Of a stretch of DNA of 64,000 nt, positions 32,664-40,972 are shown in pieces. The DNA is taken from positions 1 through 64,000 of the forward strand of contig JAPOYU010000063.1 in assembly GCA_026706395.1 (NCBI GenBank), given 5' to 3'. This DNA comes from Chloroflexota bacterium (GTDB lineage: Bacteria; Chloroflexota; Anaerolineae; Aggregatilineales; Phototrophicaceae). Positions within the stretch are counted from its first letter, which is position 1. Each line of letters starts with the position of its first letter. Position numbers and translations under genes: made by a program. Under the pieces are notes generated by a model that saw only the letters and a list, made by a program, of their open reading frames with translations, ran no database searches and was not told the DNA's origin.

Positions 32664-33893
32664 ATGAAAACCAAAGCCTCCATCATTTTGCTTGCCCTCT
32701 GCTTGTTGTCCATCATCACATCGGCCCAAGGCGATTCGATTCGCGTCGCCTTCAATACCAACCTGCGTGCCTCGAACAGCCTCAGCGCCAGCATCATCGA
32801 AACCGCGCCCGCCGGCACAATCCTGACCGTGCTGGGTGAGGTCAACCGCTGGCTGCGCATCAGCCGCAATGGCAGAGAAGTCTGGATGGCGAGCTGGGTG
32901 CGTCATGAGCGCGTTGGGGGCGGCGTACAGATGCAATCGCAGACAACGAGCACAGTTGACAACTGCTGTTTTGTCGATCGGCAGTGCCAGACCGACCAGG
33001 ACTGGGCGGATGGCTATTGGGCTTTCCAGAACAATGAATGCCAGGCGCCGGCGGGTTCGGGGGCGCCTGCGTCATCTCAGCCGGTCAGCGGGGCTCCCGC
33101 TCAAATCGACAATTGCTGTTTCGTCGATCGGCAATGCAGCAGCGGCCAGGAATGGGCGGAGGGCTATCACGCATTCCAGAACAATCAATGCTCCGCCCCT
33201 GCGCAATCGGCGGCGTCTGCGCAGACCGCCAGCGGGGTCATCGCCCGGACCGCCAATTGGGTTGTCATCGGGTACCCCAGCGGGCACGGCATCCTGCCCT
33301 CGACATCGCCTTTCGTCCCGCTTGCCCCCGGGGAAAGACGTCCTCTTGACAATTGCTGCCAACTGACTTGGCAATGCAACAGCGAGCAGGATTGGGCGAA
33401 AGGCTATTCGACACACCTCCGGAACACTCCGGACAAACATGACCACTGCGCGCTTCGGGGGTTGATCAGCATCTTGGGCGACCCGGCCTTCATCAACCAT
33501 TACGAGCGAGCGCTCGACTTGCTAAAGACCAGGGCGCCGCAGCTCTATGACTACGTGCTCAATGGCCTGGACAAGATCGAACAGCGATTGCATACAGGGC
33601 ATGTATCCCCGGCCATCCGGGCATTTTTTACAGGTTGGCACGATAGCTGGCTCGGCCAACTAGAGGAATCGGAGGCTATCTACGATGCCGCTGTTCTGGT
33701 TCACGAAGCCTGCCATGTTCATCGAAATGATGCACTTCTGGAGGCGGGAGGGCTGGTGGGGGAAAGGGCTTGCCTGACAGAACAGATCGCAGCCTTAGAA
33801 ATCATGAGCCCGGGCCATCCTTCACTGCCCGGGCTGCGGCATGTTCTGGCAAACATTGACAATCCCGAATACCAATGGTGGCACGACCATTAG
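32664..33893 (+). CDS. Secreted SH3b/Cys-repeat protein with HEXXH domain (paralog 3)
   Basis: About 409 residues from ATG 32664 at the signal peptide (KASIILLALCLLSIITSAQ); the open frame reaches back into paralog 2 without protein character. SH3b domain, three Cys repeats, one of which diverges (NCCQLTWQCNSEQDW), and VLVHEACHVHRN with GERAC. A Pro/Gly-rich stretch separates the repeats from the peptidase-like part. It lies 46 nt after paralog 2, probably in one transcript. Confidence 0.7.
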   Translation: MKTKASIILLALCLLSIITSAQGDSIRVAFNTNLRASNSLSASIIETAPAGTILTVLGEVNRWLRISRNGREVWMASWVRHERVGGGVQMQSQTTSTVDNCCFVDRQCQTDQDWADGYWAFQNNECQAPAGSGAPASSQPVSGAPAQIDNCCFVDRQCSSGQEWAEGYHAFQNNQCSAPAQSAASAQTASGVIARTANWVVIGYPSGHGILPSTSPFVPLAPGERRPLDNCCQLTWQCNSEQDWAKGYSTHLRNTPDKHDHCALRGLISILGDPAFINHYERALDLLKTRAPQLYDYVLNGLDKIEQRLHTGHVSPAIRAFFTGWHDSWLGQLEESEAIYDAAVLVHEACHVHRNDALLEAGGLVGERACLTEQIAALEIMSPGHPSLPGLRHVLANIDNPEYQWWHDH

Positions 33894-33914
33894 CGCCGCC
33901 GCGATAGCAGGTCA

Positions 33915-34056
33915 TCTGCCGGGAGATGGAGTTGCAGGTCGTGATAGAACTTGACGCCCCTCCCGATGTGATTGAATGGGTGCGACGTATGGTCGCCGCC
34001 ACCCGCGCAGGGGAAGGATGGGCGGTATCCCCGAATACTGCGCCCGGGATTAGATA
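33915..34056 (+). pseudogene. C-terminal relic of a secreted paralog
   Basis: Reads LELQVVIELDAPPDVIEWVRR before a stop, matching the tail of paralog 4 (LEVLIELDAAPHVIEWTRE, near 35220-35280). The rest of that copy is gone. It shows recombination within the paralog cluster. Confidence 0.55.
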
Positions 34057-34161
34057 GCGAAGGCCGAGGATGCGCCGACGCAATGCCATTGGGCGCGCCG
34101 GCGTCCCGGGCCGGCCGCTCTGCATGCGAAGTGGCGCGGCTGGCCAATAAGGAGACCATCA

Positions 34162-35349
34162 ATGAAGGCAAAATCCTTCGCATTGATAATAAGCGCGACT
34201 CTTCTTTGCGCTGTGGCGTTGGCGGGGACAGCGAGCGACATCGACAATTGCTGTTTCGTCGACCGTCAATGCATTACCAACCAGGACTGGGTAAACGGCT
34301 ATCACGCCTATGAGAACAATCAATGCGTTGCGACCTCGGGATCGCAGCCGTCCGGCGGCGCTCCCGCTCCAATTGACAACTGCTGTTTCGTCGATCGGCA
34401 GTGCCAGACCGACCAGGACTGGACGGATGGCTATTACGCTTACCAGAACAATCAATGCCAGGTGCCCGCGGGCTCGCAGACGCCAACGTCATCCCAGCCG
34501 GTCAGCGGGGCGCCTGCTCAAATCGATAATTGCTGTTTCGTCGATCGGCAATGCACTACCGAACTGGACTGGATGGGCGGCTGGCACGCTTATCAGAACA
34601 ATCAATGCGGGGCGCCTGGGCAATCGCAGGCGGTTACGTCATCCCAGCCCGGCAGCGGGGTCATCCTGCGGACCGCCAGCGGGATTGTCATGGGCTACCC
34701 CAGCGGGCGCGGCATCCTGCCCTCCACTGGTCCTAGCATCCTGCCCGGCCCCGGGCAGAGCGTTTTCACGAACAATTGCTGTCAAGACAGTTGGCAATGC
34801 AACAGTGACCAGGATTTGGCGGCTGGATACGCGGCTTTCCAGAATGGTCTGGATTGTGGGCTGCCTGGCTTGATTAGCATCGTGGGAGAGCCGGACTTTG
34901 TGAGCTATTACCTTCAAGCGCTCCAGTTGCTGAAAAACAGGCTGCCGCAGCGCTACAACTATGTGCTAAACGGCCTGGACAAGATCGAACAACGACAAGA
35001 GGTCTCGGGAAGGTTTGTAATATCGGGTGGCCGAAGGACATTTTTCCTGCGTTGGGACGGGCCTGCGGACGAGGTTTACGGCGCCGGGTGGGAAACGCGC
35101 GAACCCTCAGTGCTTGTGCACGAAGCCTGCCACGTCCATCGAGCTAATGCCGGGTATGCCATATCTGAATGTGATCATGGAGCCTGGACCAGAGAGGAAG
35201 TATTCTGCCGGTCGATGGGATTGGAAGTCCTTATCGAACTCGACGCCGCGCCCCATGTGATTGAATGGACGCGGGAAAATCTCGCAGAAACTCGCACAGG
35301 CCGTCCAGGCATAGAGCACGTGACGTATGGAGGCAGATGCCAGGCATAG
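34162..35349 (+). CDS. Secreted Cys-repeat protein with HEXXH domain, no SH3b (paralog 4)
   Basis: 395 residues. AAGGAG precedes ATG 34162. The signal peptide (FALIISATLLCAVALAG) is followed at once by the Cys repeats (four copies, the last one NCCQDSWQC), so the SH3b domain is lacking. The C-terminal domain has VLVHEACHVHRA with REEVFC further on, followed by an extra tail that matches the relic at 33915. It differs from the other paralogs only in domain make-up. Confidence 0.7.
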   Translation: MKAKSFALIISATLLCAVALAGTASDIDNCCFVDRQCITNQDWVNGYHAYENNQCVATSGSQPSGGAPAPIDNCCFVDRQCQTDQDWTDGYYAYQNNQCQVPAGSQTPTSSQPVSGAPAQIDNCCFVDRQCTTELDWMGGWHAYQNNQCGAPGQSQAVTSSQPGSGVILRTASGIVMGYPSGRGILPSTGPSILPGPGQSVFTNNCCQDSWQCNSDQDLAAGYAAFQNGLDCGLPGLISIVGEPDFVSYYLQALQLLKNRLPQRYNYVLNGLDKIEQRQEVSGRFVISGGRRTFFLRWDGPADEVYGAGWETREPSVLVHEACHVHRANAGYAISECDHGAWTREEVFCRSMGLEVLIELDAAPHVIEWTRENLAETRTGRPGIEHVTYGGRCQA

Positions 35350-35482
35350 CAGTAAGGCACAGGCTGCGCTGTCTGGCGGCGGCGGGAATTCTTGACATAG
35401 GCCTGAAAGCGCAACTGTCGCGACGCGGCGCGTATTACGCGCCACTTGTGCGATTAGCCTAATACCGACAAGGAGCCGCTTT

Positions 35483-36592
35483 GTGAAAGTCAAACTGATT
35501 GCAGGTATGCTGGCGATGATGCTGTTTTGCAGCCTCGCGTCGGCGCAGGACTATTGCGTTCGTACCAATCGCAGGATCAATTTGCGCGACGCGGCAAGTC
35601 TTCAGAGCATTGTGGTGGAAACGGTCGCCTCTGGCACTACCCTGTCCGTCATCGGCGAATATAATCGCTGGTTGAAGATCAACAGGAATGAGAACGAAGC
35701 ATGGATGGCGAACTGGGTCGATTACAGCCGCCTTGAGCATTGCGGCGAGACACAGCCTCCGCAAGGAACGCCATCCGGGATCGCGAACATCGACAACTGC
35801 TGTTTCGTCGATCGGCAGTGCCAGACCGACCAGGACTGGACCGACGGCTATTGGGCTTTCCAAAATGGTCAATGCGCTGCGCCGGCGGGTTCGGGGGCGC
35901 CAACGTCATCGCAGCTGGTCAGCGGGGCGCCCGCTCAAGTCGATAGTTGCTGTTTCGTCGATCGGCAATGCAGCAGCGGCCAGGAATGGGCGGAGGGCTA
36001 TCAGGCATTCCAGAACAATCAATGTCAAGCGCCGTCAGGATCGGGGGCGTCAAGGTCATTCCAGGTGGTTGGCAGGGCGCCCAGGGCGCTCGGGAAATCA
36101 GTACTGTATGTCGGCAAACCGGACGTGGATTTGGTAATAGAGGGGTCAGCGAAATTCATTGCCCAGGTGAAGGCCGCGCTCGACGTGCTCAAGGCCCGAG
36201 CGCCGGACTGGTATAACTATACCGTTGCCGCCTACGACTGGATCTTTGAGCTTACGGGAGACGTTATTGTCAGTACCCCTCCGGATGTATCGGTTTGGAT
36301 CTTCGGGTCGGACTTTCCCTATTTGGTAGACAGAGAGCGGTTTGCCGGCACCCTTGTCCATGAGGCTTGCCACCTGTATCAACGCCAAGTCAGTCTGGAG
36401 TCGGCATCAGGGCTGGAGGCCGAAAGGGAATGCGCGACACGAGGTATCGAAGCGATGGAGGTCTTTAGTCCGGATCATCCTGCACTGCCCGGGATGCGGC
36501 ATCTTCTGGCAAATATTGACAAAGTCGAATACCAATGGTGGCACGGCTGTGATTACGTATATTGGCACGGCGACGAATCAGAGTGCGACTAG
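35483..36592 (+). CDS. Secreted SH3b/Cys-repeat protein with HEXXH domain (paralog 5)
   Basis: 369 residues from GTG 35483, preceded by AAGGAG. Signal peptide (KLIAGMLAMMLFCSLASAQ), SH3b domain (INLRDAASLQSIVVETVASG), two Cys repeats (in the second, NCC has become SCC), then TLVHEACHLYQR with AEREC. Last of the row. The number of Cys repeats varies among the five paralogs from two to four, as expected when repeats recombine. Confidence 0.7.
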   Translation: MKVKLIAGMLAMMLFCSLASAQDYCVRTNRRINLRDAASLQSIVVETVASGTTLSVIGEYNRWLKINRNENEAWMANWVDYSRLEHCGETQPPQGTPSGIANIDNCCFVDRQCQTDQDWTDGYWAFQNGQCAAPAGSGAPTSSQLVSGAPAQVDSCCFVDRQCSSGQEWAEGYQAFQNNQCQAPSGSGASRSFQVVGRAPRALGKSVLYVGKPDVDLVIEGSAKFIAQVKAALDVLKARAPDWYNYTVAAYDWIFELTGDVIVSTPPDVSVWIFGSDFPYLVDRERFAGTLVHEACHLYQRQVSLESASGLEAERECATRGIEAMEVFSPDHPALPGMRHLLANIDKVEYQWWHGCDYVYWHGDESECD

Positions 36593-36612
36593 CGCCACCG
36601 CCCGCACTCTCA

Positions 36613-36693
36613 AAGGATGCGTTCAGGCCGCCTGTTTGGGAAGAGGCGCGCCACAGTCCGGTAATGGGGAAGGAGCGGCTCGGCATTCGCTGA
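36613..36693 (+). pseudogene. C-terminal relic of the unknown gene at 30043
   Basis: Reads KDAFRPPVWEEARHS, then KERLGIR-stop, against KDAFRPLVWDDARHN and KQRLGIQ-stop at 30364-30444. The similarity runs on for some bases past the stop in both places. It marks a duplicated block that flanks the secreted-paralog cluster on both sides. Confidence 0.6.
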
Positions 36694-36993
36694 CCGCGCC
36701 TGGCGCCCGGCGCTATAGCGGTGAGGATTGCATCCTGGAAGCATTTGGCCTGCGATTGCGGACAATCTGGCGAGCCGCTCGATCCTGGGCTTCACTCAGT
36801 CTCAAGTTGATACTGATAATGCGTTCTCGATTTCAGACAAGGCGGCGATTTAGCGTGCGGCTTGCGCTGGAAGTCATCCGCAGGTCGTTTGCAATATTAG
36901 AGCTATGCAAATTGGCGGGCGATTCTCTTGCGCGAAATCTAAAAAATGCTAGTCTTCTTCTTCGCTAGGAGCTATCGAAAGCATCGGGCTATT

Positions 36994-38100
36994 ATGAGTT
37001 TAGCAGATCGCGCAATCGCATCCCACGGCAAGCCTACACGCGCCGATGGTCTAGCTTGGATACTCGGCGATCTAATAGAGCGCGGGGGACAGTTCAAACG
37101 CTGTAACGGCAAAGAGCCTTTCGACCGCGATCCAGGCGCGACGCTCGATCAACTTGTCGAGCATGACGGTAATATCGCTATACGTCCATCTTCGCTGCAT
37201 ATTATCTGCGTCGATTTCGACAAAGGCAAATCGCGCTGGTTGACCGATGTGCTCGACAAATTGGGAATCCCCCACTGCATCGAGAAAAGCAGGCGTGGCG
37301 ACCATGTTTTCTTCCCCGTGTCGAAAAAGTGCGGCAGCAATTTTGCCTGGGAAAACGAAAACGGCTCCGGCTGTGTGATCTATTCAAAAATGGTCGTGAT
37401 AAAAGATGCTGCGATTCTGACCGCCTTGCTGGAAAAAATTGGTCCCAACACGCCCCGCGCCACTCGGTCTAACGTCTTTCGACATCTCGGCAAAAATGCC
37501 GCGCCTCGGCCGTCCAAAGCGAAGAAAGACAACAACGAGGCAGATGAGGTGATCGACCGCCGGGCTAAGCTCCGTAAGCGCGACGATGGCGGATACTTCG
37601 AGGGCAACCGGAATAATCAGTTGGTCGCTGATACATGGTACGACACCATCAAGGGCCTTACCTGCTGGGGACACTTTCAGCGAGCATTGGAAGCGCACTT
37701 GCCGGACAAGGAAGACTTGGATGTGTACAGACGCCAGCTTGAACGCTCTTTCCACAGTACGCGCCGAAAAGCCGAGGACTGGAAGCAATCGTGCATGGAC
37801 GCGGCAGAGGCCGCCACACAGCATATTGAAGGCGCGACGCCCAAATACCGGCGCGTCCTCGGCGCGATGTGGGCGATCTCAAAAACGACTTCTTTATGCT
37901 GGGCGAAACAAGAAACGCTGGCGCTCGTGGCTGATTGCTCCATCAAGACGGTTTATCGCGCTCAAAAGTTCTGGCGTAGGCACAAAATCATTCACTATCG
38001 CGGCTTCCATTACAGCAACACAGTACAGTATTCCTTCGGTGACGTGAAGATGTCCGACAAACCATTTTTTTTCCTGTGGGCGGGGTTGTCTCTCTTGTAA
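36994..38100 (+). CDS. Prim-pol (AEP-type) primase with C-terminal HTH
   Basis: About 368 residues. The N-terminal half has the archaeo-eukaryotic primase pattern: LHIICVDFDKGKSRW carries the metal-binding DxD, and RRGDHVFFPV the later conserved His strand. The C-terminal 90 residues look like a winged helix (LALVADCSIKTVYRAQKFW). Such proteins replicate plasmids and phages. ATG 36994 is chosen as the start of protein-like sequence; ATG 36946 is an in-frame alternative. This is the second primase-type gene in the window, beside the Toprim protein at 14348. Confidence 0.65.
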   Translation: MSLADRAIASHGKPTRADGLAWILGDLIERGGQFKRCNGKEPFDRDPGATLDQLVEHDGNIAIRPSSLHIICVDFDKGKSRWLTDVLDKLGIPHCIEKSRRGDHVFFPVSKKCGSNFAWENENGSGCVIYSKMVVIKDAAILTALLEKIGPNTPRATRSNVFRHLGKNAAPRPSKAKKDNNEADEVIDRRAKLRKRDDGGYFEGNRNNQLVADTWYDTIKGLTCWGHFQRALEAHLPDKEDLDVYRRQLERSFHSTRRKAEDWKQSCMDAAEAATQHIEGATPKYRRVLGAMWAISKTTSLCWAKQETLALVADCSIKTVYRAQKFWRRHKIIHYRGFHYSNTVQYSFGDVKMSDKPFFFLWAGLSLL

Positions 38101-38224
38101 TGCACATCCTGTACGACGACGTCGACGCCAGACGCGCTACTTCGCACGCCCTCCGAAGTTGGCAACTGCCGCTGAAACTGTTGAATCGGCCTCCGCCGGA
38201 CAGCCCAACGCCGGAAAACTCGAT

Positions 38225-38473
38225 ATGAATGTCCTAGCTGGACAAGTTCGTTCTGGTGTGATGCGCGCGCGCCATCGTGACCAGCCAAAGCCGCAAATGC
38301 CAACCGGGGACATGACGCCGTTGTACGTGGCGATAAGCGAAGCGGACTATGAGATAATGATTGAGCAAGCGCTGGGTCAGGCGGTCATTCGCGAGCGACT
38401 CACAGAGCCGACACCCTTCCTCGTCTTTGACCCAAAAGCAGAGGAGATAGTGAAATGGATACCGCCACTCTAA
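38225..38473 (+). pseudogene. xisH remnant (C-terminal part)
   Basis: The last 50 residues (PLYVAISEADYEIMI, then PFLVFDPKAEEIVKWI) match the C-terminus of XisH, the endonuclease-fold partner of XisI. The preceding residues do not look like XisH, and the nuclease core (the usual E..K region) is absent. It overlaps xisI by 19 nt, the normal arrangement of the pair. It may still be translated from ATG 38225. Confidence 0.6.
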
Positions 38474-38757
38474 AAGAGATCCTCTTGGAAGAACTGCAAG
38501 GCTATACTGGTGAGGGTTTGAACGACTTTGCTTATTTGACAACGAACGAGGCCGAGCAGATCTACACCATCGTGGATATCGCTCAGGTGGGAGACAAGCG
38601 CCTGGTCGGCACGGTGCTGGTGGCGCGCTTGGCGGGTGACCTGGTGGTCATTGAACTGGATCGGCACGACAAGTTGCTCGTGGACGCGCTGCAGGCGCGT
38701 GGTGTGCCGGAATCTCATGTCATCCTCGCCTATCGCGGGGATGCGCTTCCCGCCTAG
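38455..38757 (+). CDS. xisI: XisI-like protein
   Basis: A 100-residue protein with the XisI pattern: ILLEELQGYTG, then YTIVDIAQVGDKRLVGTVLVARLAGDLVVIE, and the C-terminal DALQARGVPESHVILAYRG. XisI with XisH was first described as controlling excision of the fdxN element of cyanobacteria; pairs are now found widely and their role elsewhere is unsettled. The partner here is truncated. Confidence 0.85.
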   Translation: MDTATLKEILLEELQGYTGEGLNDFAYLTTNEAEQIYTIVDIAQVGDKRLVGTVLVARLAGDLVVIELDRHDKLLVDALQARGVPESHVILAYRGDALPA

Positions 38758-38817
38758 AAGCCGTATCGCTGATGCTCTAATGGGGCGCGTCGCAGGTTTC
38801 GCCCAAAGCGAGGACAG

Positions 38818-39072
38818 ATGCGCCTTGAAGACATATTGCGCGCGGCTCCCAGATTGAATGCGGTGGAGCGCCAGCAGTTGCGAGACTGTCTCGACCAGGT
38901 TCCCGAGAAGTCGCCCCGGCTAAGCCCTAAAGAAAGAACACAGCGCCTGAACACGGCACTGGATGCCATGGGAGAAGGTCTCAGTCCAGCGGAACTTGCG
39001 AATATGGTAGCGGCAATGACCGGGGAATCCAGCGACCCCTCGGAAGGCTCCGCTGACGACGGGCGCTTCTAA
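38818..39072 (+). CDS. Small hypothetical protein, 84 residues
   Basis: A charged helical protein (LEDILRAAPRLNAVERQQLRD, then LSPAELANMVAAMTGES) like small antitoxin-type or regulatory proteins found before PIN toxins. AGGAC precedes the ATG. No toxin gene follows; the next DNA is an SH3-domain relic. Confidence 0.45.
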   Translation: MRLEDILRAAPRLNAVERQQLRDCLDQVPEKSPRLSPKERTQRLNTALDAMGEGLSPAELANMVAAMTGESSDPSEGSADDGRF

Positions 39073-39170
39073 GGCATAGCCGCCTGCACCCTGGCAAGAA
39101 TCTCGGTTGGTTCGTAGACGCTGGCCGGCATGGATGTAATTTCCTCATCCATGTGCCGGCTTTCTCCATG

Positions 39171-39287
39171 ACATGGCAAAGCTCGCCACAGTTCCTCACG
39201 CCCGACTGGTTCAAGGCGGATTATCACGGCACACAGGGCTGGATCAGCGCTGATTATGTGGTCGCTAGCGGCGACTGCGCGTCTGAG
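39171..39287 (+). pseudogene. SH3b-domain relic
   Basis: Reads DWFKADYHGTQGWISADYV, then a Cys, which is the C-terminal half of a bacterial SH3 domain. No signal peptide or N-terminal half remains in frame. It ends at the stop codon of the converging TetR gene. Confidence 0.5.
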
Positions 39288-40463
39288 TCAGTCTCTTCCC
39301 AGATACTTCGCTCTGGGCTCAGCAGGCGCGAGGATCAGATCGACAAAGAAAGCCGCCACCTCATCAGGCGTGCGGTCTGTGTTGTAGGTCAAGTGCCAGC
39401 GAAGAAACGCTTGAATGGATTCAATGATGTGATTGGCCCACATGTCTTGAGGAACTGGACTCCCCTCCGGCACCTGATAGCGCTCGAGGACCAGCTTTAT
39501 TGTCGCCTCCTTGATGACGTCGCAGATCGCATGAGTCGGTGGAAGGGCGGTGTAGAGGCGAAACACGTTCTGATGCTCATTGGTGTATCTGAATGCGGCA
39601 ACGGCTTGATCTTGAAGCGTTTCCTGCTGTTCCAGAAGATCGATGAGCTCTTGCAAGGCGGTCAACAGAATGCCGTTCAGCAGGTCGTCCAGACTTTCGT
39701 AGTGGCGGAAAAATGTTGCGTAGCCGACTTTGGCGCGAGTCGTTACAGCCGCGATGCTGACATTGTCATAGCCGCGCTCCGGAACGAGACTGCAGAGCGC
39801 ATCGGCCAGTTTTTGACGGGAACGCGCCGCTTTAGGATTCATTGTGCTTTTTGTTGGTGAGGACGCAGCGCCCTGATGGACGGGCGAAATACTGATCGAG
39901 TCGACCATTTCGCCAGGCCGGCCCGCATTATCGGTCCCTTTGACGACGAGATTGCAGTGCATGGATGCGATTTGCTCGGGAGTGTATTCATCGATTGCGT
40001 TCAAGTAAAAGTGAATCATGCGCTTGAAAACATCAAGCGCGTGGTCGGCGGAAACTGCAATGGGCGCCTGCATTTGCGCGCGCTGTTCGCAGCGGGCTTC
40101 TATGAGCTTTGCAAATTCGGCCGAGATAACCTGGCGCGCCGGATTCGTCAGGGGCAGGTCAGCGTATATGCGATACAGTTTCCGCTGCTCTTTAACGCAG
40201 GTGTACAGAGCCACAGCTTCGTCGTATAGATTCAAGTGTGGGGCGATGCGTTTTTCCGTCTCCTGGAGCATGGCCCGCAAGAGTTGTATCAGCAGGTCGT
40301 CCAGGCTCTTGTAGTGACGATAAATTGTCGAGTGCGCGACCTGGGCGCGTTCCGCTACCGCTGCGATAGTGAGGTTCTCATAACCTTGCTCCAAAGAGAG
40401 GCTGATGAGCGCATCGGCTAGTTTCTTGCGCGAGCGCTGGATACGCGTGTCTCGCTTAGACAT
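39288..40463 (-). CDS. Double TetR-family regulator in one chain
   Basis: 391 residues that hold two complete TetR-like units. Unit 1 begins RSRKKLADALISLSLEQGYENLTIAA and has the HTH end HSTIYRHYKSLDDLL. After a Ser/Thr/Pro-rich linker (about residues 178-205), unit 2 begins RSRQKLADALCSLVPERGYDNVSIAA with ATFFRHYESLDDLL. Both keep a helical ligand domain of about 130 residues. TetR proteins normally work as dimers of about 200 residues; a fused tandem would act as a single-chain dimer. The target is unknown. It lies divergent from nothing obvious and converges with the SH3 relic. Confidence 0.8.
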   Translation of the reverse strand: MSKRDTRIQRSRKKLADALISLSLEQGYENLTIAAVAERAQVAHSTIYRHYKSLDDLLIQLLRAMLQETEKRIAPHLNLYDEAVALYTCVKEQRKLYRIYADLPLTNPARQVISAEFAKLIEARCEQRAQMQAPIAVSADHALDVFKRMIHFYLNAIDEYTPEQIASMHCNLVVKGTDNAGRPGEMVDSISISPVHQGAASSPTKSTMNPKAARSRQKLADALCSLVPERGYDNVSIAAVTTRAKVGYATFFRHYESLDDLLNGILLTALQELIDLLEQQETLQDQAVAAFRYTNEHQNVFRLYTALPPTHAICDVIKEATIKLVLERYQVPEGSPVPQDMWANHIIESIQAFLRWHLTYNTDRTPDEVAAFFVDLILAPAEPRAKYLGRD

Positions 40464-40502
40464 GGCTCAAAACTTAACTCAGAAGGTTTATCCCGCATTT
40501 TA

Positions 40503-40922
40503 TCATACGTATTCTTTATAGTCCCTTCTGGTATTGTTCGCTATAAAACGAAGGAGGACTCCTGCGAGTTTCTGGATTTGAGCGTGAAAACAGAGGCGCT
40601 GGATGAGATTACGAGCATAACTCTGGCGCAAATCATGCGGCCTCACCGCCCGCTGCTGCCCATCGATCGAAATGGGATAGCGCCCCAGCATCCGCTGGAC
40701 GCTGCGTGTAGTCATAGGACTGTCCGCTGCTTCCTGATGGCGCATATCGCCCCGGCCGCGGAGCCAAGACAGATCGGGTCGCATCATCAGGGCCGCGCCC
40801 TGCGCCGGCGTCAATCGGATATGCCGGCTGTCGGCTTCGTCCTGGGCGCTCTCCGTCCTCACTTTTGAACGCTGCGGGTTAATGGCGCGCATCAGTCGCA
40901 GTTCGAGTTCGAGCGAGAACAT
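40503..40922 (-). pseudogene. Tyrosine recombinase C-terminal relic
   Basis: The segment TTRSVQRMLGRY, then RPHDLRQSYARNLI and a degraded LLRFIANNTRRDYKEYV, is the catalytic C-terminus of an XerC-like integrase. HxLR is present as HDLR, but the following box has lost its usual LGH and catalytic Tyr context. The N-terminal domain is missing. It is distinct from the intact integrase at 44678. Confidence 0.6.
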
Positions 40923-40972
40923 GACGGTTCATCGGTTAGAAGCAGCGTTGAGTGGGGTCTGGCAATAGTCCG

